From positions 1-41,881 of the IMG/VR virus record IMGVR_UViG_3300026319_000118: a stretch of DNA of 41,881 bases. One strand, 5' to 3'. Position 1 is the stretch's first letter, and every line of letters begins with the position of its first letter. The notes under the pieces were generated by a model. The model made no database searches and was not told where the DNA came from. It saw nothing but the letters and a program-made list of their open reading frames with translations. The position numbers and the translations under genes are program-made. Shown here piece after piece: positions 32,545 through 41,235 of this stretch. Source of the stretch: a virus.

Positions 32545-32744
32545 TAGATGTACTCCCAGCTTTTAAGCCATTCGACCAATTGATTAAAAGAATCAGGATC
32601 AATAAAAATCGCAGGATCGTCGTTCCTTTGGATTCTAATCGGACCCCCAAATACTGAGCTTACGACAACGGTGCTGCTATCGGCACCCGGAATAATGAAC
32701 ATGTCGCGCCCACCGATACCTTTCTTCTCTTCAGTCGCTTCCAT
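32544..32744 (-). CDS. Unknown small protein, 66 aa
   Basis: A short polar N-terminus, a beta-hairpin-like middle (STVVVSSVFGGPIRIQRND) and a C-terminal helix. It is part of the portal-to-capsid segment. Function unknown. Confidence 0.6.
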   Translation of the reverse strand: MEATEEKKGIGGRDMFIIPGADSSTVVVSSVFGGPIRIQRNDDPAIFIDPDSFNQLVEWLKSWEYI

Positions 32745-32746
32745 TC

Positions 32747-33250
32747 TTATTCTCCTGGTGGCGTCATCATGCCGGGTTGCGCTCCTGGAGGTGGACCGCC
32801 CATAGGGACCTGCGGCATCCCAGGCGGCCGACCGCCAGGAGGTGGTGGAGGACCCCCAGGCCCCTGTCCCCCACCAGCTTGCGCCTGCTTTGCCTGCAAA
32901 ATTTTTTGCATGATCTCGGTAGAAGAATCCTTGGATTCAGGAGTCGGGACTATTTTTTGAAGCTTAAGAATCGCCTCATGGAGCGAGTTAGAAGCGTCTC
33001 GATCAAGAATATGAGGGACGGACATCTTGAGAAGATTAATCGCGCCATGGATCAGATCGAAAGCCTTAGCTTGTTTACCGAGCGCTTGAACGGGTTGCGG
33101 AACTGAACCCGCATTAGGAGGAAGGACTCCACTACCTTCTTGGGCGGTGGAGTCCCCATCTGAGCCTGCTGCGACCGGAGGCGGTTGGTTGCCTCCAGGA
33201 GTACCGGCCCCCGGGGGCATCATGGTTGCTGCGCCTGGCATATCAGCCAT
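32747..33250 (-). CDS. Pro/Gly-rich protein with helical core, 167 aa
   Basis: Disordered Pro/Gly/Met-rich ends (1-55 and 128-167) surround a helical core (about 60-125, QAKAFDLIHGAINLLKM). Proteins like this between portal and capsid genes are often scaffold accessories or minor head proteins. Family not recognised. Confidence 0.6.
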   Translation of the reverse strand: MADMPGAATMMPPGAGTPGGNQPPPVAAGSDGDSTAQEGSGVLPPNAGSVPQPVQALGKQAKAFDLIHGAINLLKMSVPHILDRDASNSLHEAILKLQKIVPTPESKDSSTEIMQKILQAKQAQAGGGQGPGGPPPPPGGRPPGMPQVPMGGPPPGAQPGMMTPPGE

Positions 33251-33295
33251 AACTTTTCCGAGGAAGGGTTTCCCTAACCAGTCGCTAACAGACGC

Positions 33296-33373
33296 TTACT
33301 TTCGGCGATGTTTACGCCGACGGAATTCGATAACGTCAGTTACTTTCACTGGTTGTAGCCCTCCTTTCGGCAT
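33296..33373 (-). CDS. Possible basic micro-protein, 25 aa
   Basis: In the 163-base gap after the portal gene a frame encodes 25 residues ending FRRRKHRRK. There is no strong ribosome-binding site before the ATG, but AAAGGAGGG lies ten bases before an internal GTG that would give an 18-residue form. The very basic end suggests DNA or RNA contact. It may be chance. Confidence 0.35.
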   Translation of the reverse strand: MPKGGLQPVKVTDVIEFRRRKHRRK

Positions 33374-33413
33374 TAAAGAAACCACAACAGTAGGCTAAAT
33401 AGCAAATCAACCC

Positions 33414-35069
33414 TTACTTCTGCGGATCACCTTCACGCTTCTGTTGTTGCTTAATCTTGGCATAAGCTTGGGCAACGAGCTGGGCTTGGTTCCGACGTTT
33501 CTGACGTTTGAGTAACAGCTCCATGCGCGGCGGATGCGTAAACTGGATTAAGGTCTCGCCGTCCATAGCCCCCGCTCGCATGAGCGCTTCGGCTAACCGG
33601 GCGTGGTCATCCATGAAAAGCGGGCTGGAAGAGTGGCCATCCACCTTCATCGTTACGCCACCTGGAAGTTCAGCGGGCCGGAAGAACGTGCCGCTAAATT
33701 CCCCGGTATCGTTATAGACCGGGTAAAGACCGGGATCATACCGCTCTTTATACCGGAGGAGCATAGTCGCAAGCTGCTCAAGGCTTTTCTCGACGGTCAT
33801 CGCCTTTACTTTGGTGGGCGACGCTCCTGTTCTAAGCGCGGACTGTTGCATATCACGAGAGCGAAGCCCAGGCTGCGAACGGCCAAACTGACTCTCCTGC
33901 ATCTCAGCAGCTTCCAAAAACATGGAGTCCATCGCTTCGAGCATAGTAAACGCGATCTCGGGTAACTCGGGTCGCAGCTCCTCAATTTTGGCATTCGGGT
34001 TCGGGACAGATGTATAAGAGCGAGGACGATTGAGCGCGCTAACCTTTGCTTCACGGATCTGACCCATGCCATAGCCGACCTTAGGCGGGCAGAGGATTTT
34101 CTCGAAGAGCTCGTCCATCTGGATAAGTCGTTTCGATTGCCAATCTTGCAGTAGCGCGAGCCCATCCACTTGTGAATAGCCATAATAAAAATTGGGCATT
34201 ATATCCGCACAGATCTTTACCAGCGGGACCAAGCCAGGAACGCCCACACGACGCAAAGGCAGATCGCTAATAACGTCTTGGCCAGAAATAAGGAACCAGT
34301 TCCAATCGCCAATATCGTCATCATAAGCGAATAGGTTTGTGACCTTGTAAAGCCCGACCGAGGTGTGGGGATTATAGTGATAGCCCCCGCCTAAACGGCT
34401 CATCACTAGGCCGCTCTCGGAGTTTGAACCGCTGATCCCGGAATAGTTGGCAACAAATACCCGGTCAGTCTCAATCCCCCCCAGAGCAACCGACTCTAGC
34501 GAGGCCATGATGTTAGCGCGCTCTTTCGGAGTCTTAAGCATGAGGCGCGCCTCGATCTCGGGTTTAGTTAGGTATGTTTCCCAGGCGATCGCCTGCTGGA
34601 GCGCCGTTTCATGAATGTCAGGACGTAATACCCCGACGCATTCAGGGGCAACCATACGAGCAACCATTGCGATGCCACCATCTGTAAGCCTTTCGGGGAG
34701 GAGGCTAACGAAAGAGCTGCCACAAGTGAGAGCTTCTTCAACCGAGGAATAGGCAAGTAAATTGATCCCGGTATCGTCCCACGCATCATTCATCATCTCG
34801 CTCAGCGCTTCTTCTTTATCGAGATGTTCTAGCTCGTCCGCCGGGAAATGTGGCCAGAAGGTGACGCATTCAGGAGCGTAGAGGAAGCTGGCAAGCTGCT
34901 TAATGATCGGCTTAATCTTATTGTGCCGCGCCACATCCGCATCGCGGGAGCCGTACCGGAACCCTTGTCGGCATTTATGATAAAAATCAGAGCGCTCGCT
35001 CGCATCCGACATACACCAATTGCGGATCTCGTTAGCCTGCTCGGCCCTGAAGCGAGGCGAGAATTTCAT
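33414..35069 (-). CDS. Portal protein, 551 aa
   Basis: The size, its place two small genes after the terminase, and sequence features (long central helix with ALLQDWQSKRLIQMDELFEKIL, and an RSQPGLRSRDMQQSAL region followed by helices) indicate the dodecameric portal through which DNA enters the head and to which the tail attaches. A Lys/Gln/Arg-rich helix ends the protein. Confidence 0.75.
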   Translation of the reverse strand: MKFSPRFRAEQANEIRNWCMSDASERSDFYHKCRQGFRYGSRDADVARHNKIKPIIKQLASFLYAPECVTFWPHFPADELEHLDKEEALSEMMNDAWDDTGINLLAYSSVEEALTCGSSFVSLLPERLTDGGIAMVARMVAPECVGVLRPDIHETALQQAIAWETYLTKPEIEARLMLKTPKERANIMASLESVALGGIETDRVFVANYSGISGSNSESGLVMSRLGGGYHYNPHTSVGLYKVTNLFAYDDDIGDWNWFLISGQDVISDLPLRRVGVPGLVPLVKICADIMPNFYYGYSQVDGLALLQDWQSKRLIQMDELFEKILCPPKVGYGMGQIREAKVSALNRPRSYTSVPNPNAKIEELRPELPEIAFTMLEAMDSMFLEAAEMQESQFGRSQPGLRSRDMQQSALRTGASPTKVKAMTVEKSLEQLATMLLRYKERYDPGLYPVYNDTGEFSGTFFRPAELPGGVTMKVDGHSSSPLFMDDHARLAEALMRAGAMDGETLIQFTHPPRMELLLKRQKRRNQAQLVAQAYAKIKQQQKREGDPQK

Positions 35070-35248
35070 TTCTTCGGAGGCTTGAGTAACCTGGTTAAAA
35101 CGTTGCGCAACTCGCCCAGGTCAACCTCCGAGGCAGGCTGTTTGTAAATATGCCGGATCGCCGTCTCAGGCAAGCGCCCACCACGATTTACTCGAAACCC
35201 CGTGACCTTACTTACCGCTGGTTCTTGATGTTTATATTTGTAGCTCAT
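35066..35248 (-). CDS. Small basic protein, 60 aa
   Basis: It overlaps both neighbours by four bases (ATGA), fitting exactly between the zinc-ribbon and portal genes. Lys/Arg-rich at both ends. Function unknown. Confidence 0.6.
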   Translation of the reverse strand: MSYKYKHQEPAVSKVTGFRVNRGGRLPETAIRHIYKQPASEVDLGELRNVLTRLLKPPKK

Positions 35249-35763
35249 CGGCGTCCCTTACGGTACTCTTGCGGGTCATGCGCCTCGATGTTCGTCCGCG
35301 GGCTAAGATGGCTCTTGGAATTGATCTTTGCTCCCGCTTGAGTCACGGCGGCTAGGTTCTCCGGGTAAAGCCTGGCTACGTCTACCGGCTTATACGCTTC
35401 ATCTCCTTGTACACCGCGCTGGACCAAACCCTCGTCAAGTCTTCGTAGCTGCCCTCCATTGGTGACTCTACGTAAGAAATCCATCCCGTAGCCTGCGACA
35501 AGGCCAGACTCATGCTGGAACTCATTTGAGAAAGTTGCTTTTCCGGCGTTTCCATATCCTGTCGCGTTCGAGTAATTAGTCAGATTCTGTGCCCGGAGCG
35601 TGTCATCCATCAGTTTATTCGTCCTCTGGTAAGTCGCTCGCGTGATCGTCGGGGCCGTAAGAAAAACCCGCTTAACCCGTGAATGACACGTCGGACAGAT
35701 TGATACCATGAGCGCGGCTTCAAACTCACCGCACTTAGGACAAGACCATTCTTTATTGACCAC
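35245..35763 (-). CDS. Zinc-ribbon protein next to terminase, 172 aa
   Basis: An N-terminal zinc ribbon (Cys8, Cys11, Cys23, Cys26) is followed by a long polar region with GYGNAGKATFSNEFQHESG and a basic C-terminus. It overlaps the terminase by 11 bases. A packaging or head-assembly accessory role is suggested by the position only. Confidence 0.65.
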   Translation of the reverse strand: MVNKEWSCPKCGEFEAALMVSICPTCHSRVKRVFLTAPTITRATYQRTNKLMDDTLRAQNLTNYSNATGYGNAGKATFSNEFQHESGLVAGYGMDFLRRVTNGGQLRRLDEGLVQRGVQGDEAYKPVDVARLYPENLAAVTQAGAKINSKSHLSPRTNIEAHDPQEYRKGRR

Positions 35764-37651
35764 CTCGGAAATCCTCCAGCGCTTCTTTTAATGTTTCTTC
35801 GCGTTCACCTTGCCGGTCGCGTCGGTCGCGCACCCAGTCAAAAAGCCTCATTGATACAAGATCATCAGCGTTAGCACCACGCAAGAGCAGTTCCCTAGAC
35901 TTTAGCCCACGCGCCAAGGTGTACTCAGTATCGGCCATGTCATACCGGATCTGGTCGTAATAGGTCTGGACCGCGATCCCAGCCGACATCACTAGGTCTT
36001 CATGCTGTCCCTCGCTTGATTGGACATCGCCATCCGGGGTCCTCATCATCATGGCCATTTCGTTTATCAGATCCAGGGACCGAACGATCAGGTGTCCGTG
36101 TTCGAACATCGACTTCATTAGGTTTAGAAACTGAGCCTTGTTGCGGCTATTGGTCTGCCAATATTTGGCGCTATAGGCCGGGGTCAGCGAATCAACCCGC
36201 TTGTACGCATAAGCCCGCATGGAATCGAAATGTTTATTCAGCTTGTCGTAGATCCCGCCAAGATCTTGTTGGACTTCTTCAATCTCATTGACCACTGCCG
36301 AGCCGCCTCCCTGAAGTTCCACGTTCCACATCACGTTATCGAAGTCCTCGTTGATGTGGTAAGCGGCGAACAGATAGAGCACCACCCAGGCGAGTTGCTT
36401 GGTATTGATCCCGCGCATAGCAAACTCGGCGACTTGCTCAATCCCATCGGCGTAACATCTAAAAACTTGAATACTGGCATAATCGCTTTTCTCGCTCATC
36501 CCCCAAGCAGGATCAACCCCGATAATATATTGGACTCCTTCACCGGCCCGCGGCGGGTCCCAGACCGCCAGATGATAATATCCGGCGCGTTCCTTGCATT
36601 GTTCAAACTCGGTATCGACAATCCCTTTCCCGAATCGCAACCGAAAATAAGTCGGCTTATACTGGTTACGCGGGCTCTCAATATCGATCATGACCTTGCG
36701 CAACTCTTCCGGGCCAAAGAACACATTACCGCCGTACTGGAACGCGTGATCAGGAAGCGGCGGGTACTCCTGGTAAAGCGCGGGAAGATTATCATAGAAT
36801 TCCTCGTCGAGCTTATGCCGCCACCAGGCGATCTGTTCTGGCTGGATATCGAAATCGTACTTGGCTTTAACCTCGCTTACCCACTGCTCCTCTTCGCCAT
36901 TCAGATTCCCATCCCAGTACTTTTCGAAGATCCCTAGCTGATCGTTCTGTTCAACCCGGTACCAGGGATGACGCCACCAGCCGATAAAAATGAAGCGTGC
37001 ACTCGAAGCTTCCATTGCTTTGTAGCACATCTTACGGAATAGGTTGAACCCACGAGCAGTACTTTCGAACACGTACAACCGATTAGCATATTCCTGATCG
37101 AGAGCGCTCATCAGGGAGAGGAGGCCATCTTGGTCATTCCAAAACCCTACCTCACTTCCATGGAAAAGGTTGAGGCCAATCGAACGGAAGAGAGTCCCTT
37201 TCTCTCGTTTGTTCGCGTTCTCAAAATGGAGCTTGCTCCCGTTCTCGAAAGCGACCATTTCCCGACGCTCCATATTGAGAGGCACGTAAAAATCGTGGTC
37301 GGCAGGGTCGAGTGAATGGATCATGCGGCGATACACATAATTCATTGCCGTTCGTTTATCGTTGTCGTCGATAGCGAACCCGCCAGTGACACCAGGAAAG
37401 CGCATCATCCAGTACATTAGGAAGGCTAGAATGATAGTGGTGGTCCCGCTCTGCCGTGGTTTGAGAACCACGAATTGGTGAACCCCTTCGTTCAGCCCCT
37501 TGACGATTTCCTCAATCAGATAGACCTGAGTCGCAATCGGAACGAGAGGACAGGTGCCGTACCGCTTGGATTCAATCCCGATTTTGCTGCAAAGATTTAG
37601 AAACGCGGCTGGGTTGATCGAGGTTTGATTTGGCGTGATAATCCCTGGCAT
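35753..37651 (-). CDS. terL: Terminase large subunit, 632 aa
   Basis: The ATPase part has a Walker A variant LKPRQSGTTT (63-72), a Walker B-like LNLFHGSEV (160-168) ending in the catalytic Glu167, and a coupling motif FESTARG (195-201). The nuclease part has IIGVDPAWG (about 375-385) with its metal-binding Asp, a VELQGGG phrase and a late HEDLVMSAG with Asp. It cuts concatemeric DNA and pumps it through the portal. No small subunit is clearly recognised upstream. It starts 32 bases after the previous stop. Confidence 0.9.
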   Translation of the reverse strand: MPGIITPNQTSINPAAFLNLCSKIGIESKRYGTCPLVPIATQVYLIEEIVKGLNEGVHQFVVLKPRQSGTTTIILAFLMYWMMRFPGVTGGFAIDDNDKRTAMNYVYRRMIHSLDPADHDFYVPLNMERREMVAFENGSKLHFENANKREKGTLFRSIGLNLFHGSEVGFWNDQDGLLSLMSALDQEYANRLYVFESTARGFNLFRKMCYKAMEASSARFIFIGWWRHPWYRVEQNDQLGIFEKYWDGNLNGEEEQWVSEVKAKYDFDIQPEQIAWWRHKLDEEFYDNLPALYQEYPPLPDHAFQYGGNVFFGPEELRKVMIDIESPRNQYKPTYFRLRFGKGIVDTEFEQCKERAGYYHLAVWDPPRAGEGVQYIIGVDPAWGMSEKSDYASIQVFRCYADGIEQVAEFAMRGINTKQLAWVVLYLFAAYHINEDFDNVMWNVELQGGGSAVVNEIEEVQQDLGGIYDKLNKHFDSMRAYAYKRVDSLTPAYSAKYWQTNSRNKAQFLNLMKSMFEHGHLIVRSLDLINEMAMMMRTPDGDVQSSEGQHEDLVMSAGIAVQTYYDQIRYDMADTEYTLARGLKSRELLLRGANADDLVSMRLFDWVRDRRDRQGEREETLKEALEDFRGGQ

Positions 37652-37683
37652 ACCCTATGGACCCTCAAGACTACGCTAGACAT

Positions 37684-37881
37684 TTACCACAGAGCCCAGC
37701 GCCTGGCGATCTTTCGCTTGGCGAGTCGCGGGCATATGAACTCGCGCTCGCTTATCCACAGACCCGTGGTGAACTCCCGCCATTCCTCCACGCTAATGAG
37801 CTTACCGAAATCGAACTCGTTAAATCGATCAAGTGGGGTGTCTGCCAAGGGAACCCGCTCCTGATCATAGTGAGCGCTCAT
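37684..37881 (-). CDS. Unknown protein upstream of terminase, 65 aa
   Basis: Acidic and aromatic middle, basic end (RLAKRKIARRW). It overlaps the preceding gene by 17 bases. It could be one part of a small terminase subunit, but there is no recognisable helix-turn-helix. A + strand frame on the opposite strand is judged a shadow. Confidence 0.5.
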   Translation of the reverse strand: MSAHYDQERVPLADTPLDRFNEFDFGKLISVEEWREFTTGLWISEREFICPRLAKRKIARRWALW

Positions 37882-38116
37882 TGGCTTGCGCTGCCTGATT
37901 TATCGCGTATAAAGCTCCGCGACCGGTTGGAACACGAAGTTCCTCACTTGTTTTAAGCGCGTCTTTCGTGCGTTCCCTTAATGTCAGCCCATGGATCGAT
38001 GCCCCATCGGCCCAGTTTATCCAATCCAGGAGCAGGCTTTTCAGGTGGTCAACCTGTTTAAGTTGATTCAAGACATTCACATAGTCCCAATTGTATTGGG
38101 AGTCATCGGGGTTCAT
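37865..38116 (-). CDS. Unknown helical protein, 83 aa
   Basis: Two or three helices with a Trp-rich segment (LLLDWINWADGAS) and a charged C-terminal half. It starts in an ATGA overlap with the exported beta-helix gene. Its place two genes before the large terminase makes a small-terminase role possible, though unproven. Confidence 0.55.
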   Translation of the reverse strand: MNPDDSQYNWDYVNVLNQLKQVDHLKSLLLDWINWADGASIHGLTLRERTKDALKTSEELRVPTGRGALYAINQAAQANERSL

Positions 38117-39171
38117 GGCAGTTCACTCGGATACGTGGCCCCCCCAAGTTCTTGGTCGGTGAGCCACTGGTTATAAAGGTCTACCTCAAACGCTCTGGTA
38201 AGGAGGCTGTTAGCAAGTAACACCTGCCCCGTATCACCAACATTATCGTTTCCGGTGGGTGCTGGGTTATTCCCTCCACCGGCGTTACCGAGATAGAAAG
38301 GTTGCCCTCCTCCAGCTTGAGGTACCCAGAGAACGGTATTGTTAATGGCGTGCCCGCCTCCGGGCCAGATTGCGATTCCATAGCTATATGCTTTCGAGTC
38401 TCCTAGACCTATTACTAAGTTATCTTCAAAAATGTCGGTGTTGCCGTCATCGTAATACGCGCCAATCCCCTGGTTAAGTGAGACATTACCCACCACATGG
38501 ATGTAGCTGCTGCCTAGGTCTGGCACGATCCCGCCAGCGTTCTTAACCTGGGGCGCGTCCGGGTTCCAGTTGATCAAGTTATTCTGGACCATGATTGGGA
38601 AACCTAGCACCCCGCTAGACTCGAATAGGCTGATTTCATCATTGTGCTGATAAGCGGTCGTCTGGAGCACCTGGTTCCCATAGATCCCGATCGCCGGATC
38701 ACTCTGATAGCCCGAGATTTGTATAGCTGGCGAGCAATCCAGGAATACGCTGGCCGCGATTGTTATTGGGACAGAGCCAGGATGACCACCCCAGATTACG
38801 AGGCCGCCAGCGCACAAGCCGCCAGCGTTTCCAACCTGACCATTGAAATAACAATTCCATACGATCACACTGGCGGCCCCCTCGAAATAGACCAAATCGA
38901 ACTGGTTGTCACCTGTGTTACTGGGTGACTGGGTGATAAAGCGAGAGTCGCGCAGCGTCACGTTGACCGGCGGCCCGTAACTTGTGCCACTCACATTCGT
39001 TACCTTAGGGCTATTGCAGCTCTGCAAGGTTACAGGCTGGGAAGTAAAGATGTAAATTTCTTCGTTAATCCCGGTATAAAGGCCGCCACTAGTGATAGTG
39101 AAACCACAACACTGGCCAACGATAATCAACAGAATTCCGAAGATCAGAAGCGCGATATAAAGCTTTTTCAC
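38113..39171 (-). CDS. Exported or membrane-anchored parallel beta-helix protein, 352 aa
   Basis: GTG start. Residues 5-20 are a hydrophobic segment after two lysines, followed by Cys21-Cys22, so a signal peptide or N-terminal anchor; the residue before Cys21 is Gln, so it is not a canonical lipobox. The rest shows repeated Asn/Ile/Val/Gly rungs (NVTLRDSRFI, IVWNCYFNG, PAIGIYGNQVLQTT, MVQNNLINWN, NTDIFEDNLVIG), the look of a right-handed beta-helix as in pectate lyases and tailspike depolymerases. A secreted glycan-active protein is inferred; no catalytic residues can be named. Confidence 0.6.
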   Translation of the reverse strand: MKKLYIALLIFGILLIIVGQCCGFTITSGGLYTGINEEIYIFTSQPVTLQSCNSPKVTNVSGTSYGPPVNVTLRDSRFITQSPSNTGDNQFDLVYFEGAASVIVWNCYFNGQVGNAGGLCAGGLVIWGGHPGSVPITIAASVFLDCSPAIQISGYQSDPAIGIYGNQVLQTTAYQHNDEISLFESSGVLGFPIMVQNNLINWNPDAPQVKNAGGIVPDLGSSYIHVVGNVSLNQGIGAYYDDGNTDIFEDNLVIGLGDSKAYSYGIAIWPGGGHAINNTVLWVPQAGGGQPFYLGNAGGGNNPAPTGNDNVGDTGQVLLANSLLTRAFEVDLYNQWLTDQELGGATYPSELP

Positions 39172-39179
39172 TCGTTCGG

Positions 39180-39347
39180 TTACGGCGCATCATTCAGGTA
39201 TTTATAGAATGCCTCTTCGATTACATTCAAGCTAGGCAGTGTCTCTGAATGATAATCACATGCCCATTCAGCGCCATTAATGTACGCCGCTCTAAGCAAT
39301 AGTTCCTGCTCGCGCCGCTTCTCTAATATCAGATCATCCTCATTCAT
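39180..39347 (-). CDS. Unknown small acidic protein, 55 aa
   Basis: ATGA overlap with the gene before. Helical, with EDDLILEKRREQELLLRAAY at the N-terminus. No family recognised. Confidence 0.6.
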   Translation of the reverse strand: MNEDDLILEKRREQELLLRAAYINGAEWACDYHSETLPSLNVIEEAFYKYLNDAP

Positions 39348-39835
39348 CCCCGTCCTCCGTTACCCCGGATAATCTTGCCTTGTGCGATCTGCTGCGCCAT
39401 TAGTTGGGCTTGCGCTGCCTGCTGCATCTGGCTTTGCAACGTCATCGCGAGGGTCGTCTTAATCAGCGACTCAGCCCGCATCTTGTGCTCGTGGATCAGC
39501 CAGTTGCTTAGTTTGTCTGGGCCGGATCGCCTCATGCTGATCCCCTCGCTGTGACAGATCAGAAGAACCGCCGCAAGTAACTCCTTATTAATAACCATCG
39601 CTTCAAACGGATTGAAATAGTCTACTAAAACTGTGCTCCTCGCCAGCATGTTATGGCAGTATTCGCTACAGGCGTACACCGCTGACTGGTTCCCGGCTTG
39701 CAGATACCACACCATCGAATCGTTCCCTGTCCCGAAAGTCGTGCACAAGAGCGCTCCTAAGAATTCACCGCGCTCAGCCGCTTCACCCACCGGCTCAAAA
39801 GCTTCGTTTAGTTTATCGAGTATCTGTTGGTTCAT
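39344..39835 (-). CDS. Unknown helical protein, 163 aa
   Basis: An alpha/beta N-terminal part (FLGALLCTTFGTGNDSMVWYLQAG) and a Gln/Ala-rich helical C-terminal part (TLQSQMQQAAQAQLMAQQ) with a Gly-rich end. It overlaps the previous gene by 23 bases. Function unknown. Confidence 0.6.
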   Translation of the reverse strand: MNQQILDKLNEAFEPVGEAAERGEFLGALLCTTFGTGNDSMVWYLQAGNQSAVYACSEYCHNMLARSTVLVDYFNPFEAMVINKELLAAVLLICHSEGISMRRSGPDKLSNWLIHEHKMRAESLIKTTLAMTLQSQMQQAAQAQLMAQQIAQGKIIRGNGGRG

Positions 39836-40016
39836 TTGTTTTCTGGGTTAATTCTCTATTCAGTTTCGCCATATTGCTATTGCAGTAATCCCGTAAAAAC
39901 CCTTTCGTAAAACCTGAACCATAGCTGGCACACCTGTGACCTTCAGGATTTACGATGTCGACTACTTCACCATCAGCGCTAAGCCGTACAATTAAGCCGC
40001 TCACCTTGTATCTCAT
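39813..40016 (-). CDS. Unknown protein, 67 aa
   Basis: The ATG at 40016 forms an ATGA overlap with the upstream membrane-protein stop; a longer in-frame start at 40136 would overlap that gene by 120 bases and is rejected. Beta-rich start (YKVSGLIVRLSADGEVVDIV) and helical end. No family recognised. Confidence 0.6.
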   Translation of the reverse strand: MRYKVSGLIVRLSADGEVVDIVNPEGHRCASYGSGFTKGFLRDYCNSNMAKLNRELTQKTNEPTDTR

Positions 40017-40234
40017 GCTAAACTCAATAGCGGTAAGAGCAGATGGATCAAGACCAATAGGAATACCAGGATCACACAGACCCTTGCTATCTCGGCAAAT
40101 GGTGATGGTAACGGGATCGCGTTTATCGCCCACCACACTACGAAAGCGATTAGGCCCAACACGACCACCACAATCAGGATGTGCACCAATACCCCGATTG
40201 CCGGGCTTAATTCAGTCAATAGTAATGCACTCAT
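40013..40234 (-). CDS. Two-span membrane protein, holin candidate, 73 aa
   Basis: Two hydrophobic helices (about 12-35 and 49-71) with a short loop containing NAIPLPSPF. The size and topology match class II holins and also small Thivi_2564-like membrane proteins found in many bacteria. It is one of several possible holins in this genome. Confidence 0.6.
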   Translation of the reverse strand: MSALLLTELSPAIGVLVHILIVVVVLGLIAFVVWWAINAIPLPSPFAEIARVCVILVFLLVLIHLLLPLLSLA

Positions 40235-40240
40235 ATCTTT

Positions 40241-40459
40241 TTAAGGATCAGGAAAATTCAGGTCGCTACGGCTGCCACAATAATACACCGCTGCCCGGTC
40301 CCATGCTTCCGCCGCCTCAAGCGCAGTCGCAAACGTCCCAAGATTAATCCTTTTCGCGTCCACGTAGATCTCGGCTCTGAACCCATCCCCGTTCTTTGTC
40401 ACCCCGCGAAAGCCAGTCTTACCGATCGGCCGCGTCATACTTGGCTTCCATGTTCTCAT
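40241..40459 (-). CDS. Stand-alone AP2-domain protein, 72 aa
   Basis: GFRGVTKNGDGFRAEI, then LGTFATALEAAEAWDRAA and a final DLNFP match the AP2/ERF DNA-binding fold closely. In phages this domain is usually attached to an HNH homing endonuclease; here no nuclease is attached or adjacent. It probably binds DNA and may be a regulator. ATGA overlap with the upstream gene. Confidence 0.8.
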   Translation of the reverse strand: MRTWKPSMTRPIGKTGFRGVTKNGDGFRAEIYVDAKRINLGTFATALEAAEAWDRAAVYYCGSRSDLNFPDP

Positions 40460-40659
40460 AGGTCTTCTTTTATGGGCAAGCTCGCTAAATGCTTTTGCCG
40501 TACTTCAAGTAATTCTCCGATCATCTCGTTAAACGCATATTCTCGAAGATGAGGGATAAACCACTTTAACGTATCCATCGCGACACAATACCGATGCTTG
40601 CCTGCCTTCATCTCCGGGAGATGCAGCCTGCCCCCGCATATTAAGCAATTCCGCCTCAT
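40456..40659 (-). CDS. Small CxxC protein, 67 aa
   Basis: N-terminal CLICGG and a later single Cys near residue 25 suggest a partial zinc site; the rest is helical. It overlaps neighbours by four bases at each end and precedes the AP2 protein, so a regulatory role is possible. Confidence 0.6.
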   Translation of the reverse strand: MRRNCLICGGRLHLPEMKAGKHRYCVAMDTLKWFIPHLREYAFNEMIGELLEVRQKHLASLPIKEDL

Positions 40660-40811
40660 TGCGTTAAAGTAACCGTTACCGAGCCGTTAGGATTTAGCAC
40701 CGGGTTTACGCCCAGGTTCATCACGTGTGTCCCAGGCTGAGCACTAATCCACGCTGCTAATGCCGCCATCACATCAGTCTGCGCTAATGTCATCTGTAAT
40801 GTCGTTGCCAT
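40656..40811 (-). CDS. Unknown small protein, 51 aa
   Basis: The ATG follows the previous TAG directly, and the stop overlaps the next ATG. Helical N-terminal half (LAQTDVMAALAAWISAQ) and a strand-like end (GSVTVTLTQ). Function unknown. Confidence 0.6.
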   Translation of the reverse strand: MATTLQMTLAQTDVMAALAAWISAQPGTHVMNLGVNPVLNPNGSVTVTLTQ

Positions 40812-41234
40812 CTAGAGTTCGACCGGAGCCACCTCGTAACGCCCTCGTTTATTCTTTATGTACAGTACTGGATACTTCTTACGCAGGTACTCAAACTTCT
40901 CCTCGTAAGCCTTATTGATCGCCTCCGCATCACCCTTCCTGTCATTAACGCAATCCTCATACCCGAGCTTGTACACCGTCTTGGTAATCCCTAGCTCCTC
41001 AATCACGAGCTTATCCGCTAAGAGCTGGCCGTACTTAATCAGATATTCCTTAGCCGCCCTCCCTAACCCCTCGTGCTCGGTCTCTAAATTGAAAAACTCG
41101 CCCCCTATCCATACCCCGCGAATCTTCGTGCACGGCTCAAACAGTATCCGGATAGGGACGTAAACCTCAGTCGCAGGCAGCTCGACCGCATATTGCCCAG
41201 TGTGACCAGGTACCTCATAATCATGTAGTCTCAT
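40812..41234 (-). CDS. Unknown protein, 140 aa
   Basis: A beta-rich first half with GVWIGGEFFNLETEHEG and a helical Lys/Glu-rich second half. Its promoter-like TTGACA lies 41 bases before the ATG, with two AGGTGG octamers between, so it is likely regulated with the 5341 and 5412 operons. No family recognised. Confidence 0.65.
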   Translation of the reverse strand: MRLHDYEVPGHTGQYAVELPATEVYVPIRILFEPCTKIRGVWIGGEFFNLETEHEGLGRAAKEYLIKYGQLLADKLVIEELGITKTVYKLGYEDCVNDRKGDAEAINKAYEEKFEYLRKKYPVLYIKNKRGRYEVAPVEL

Positions 41235-41235
41235 T

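Noticed and set aside
33296-33330. CGGCG/CGCCG hairpin as a terminator after the portal gene
   Set aside because: Five-pair stem, no T-run, and downstream head genes must be transcribed through it.
36230-36937. Long + strand frame (235 codons)
   Set aside because: Lies wholly inside the terminase gene, whose motifs are certain; the opposite frame is a codon-bias shadow.
37657-37956. A + strand open frame of 99 codons over two - genes upstream of the terminase
   Set aside because: No ribosome site or promoter; the - frames overlap their neighbours in the operon manner and account for the region.
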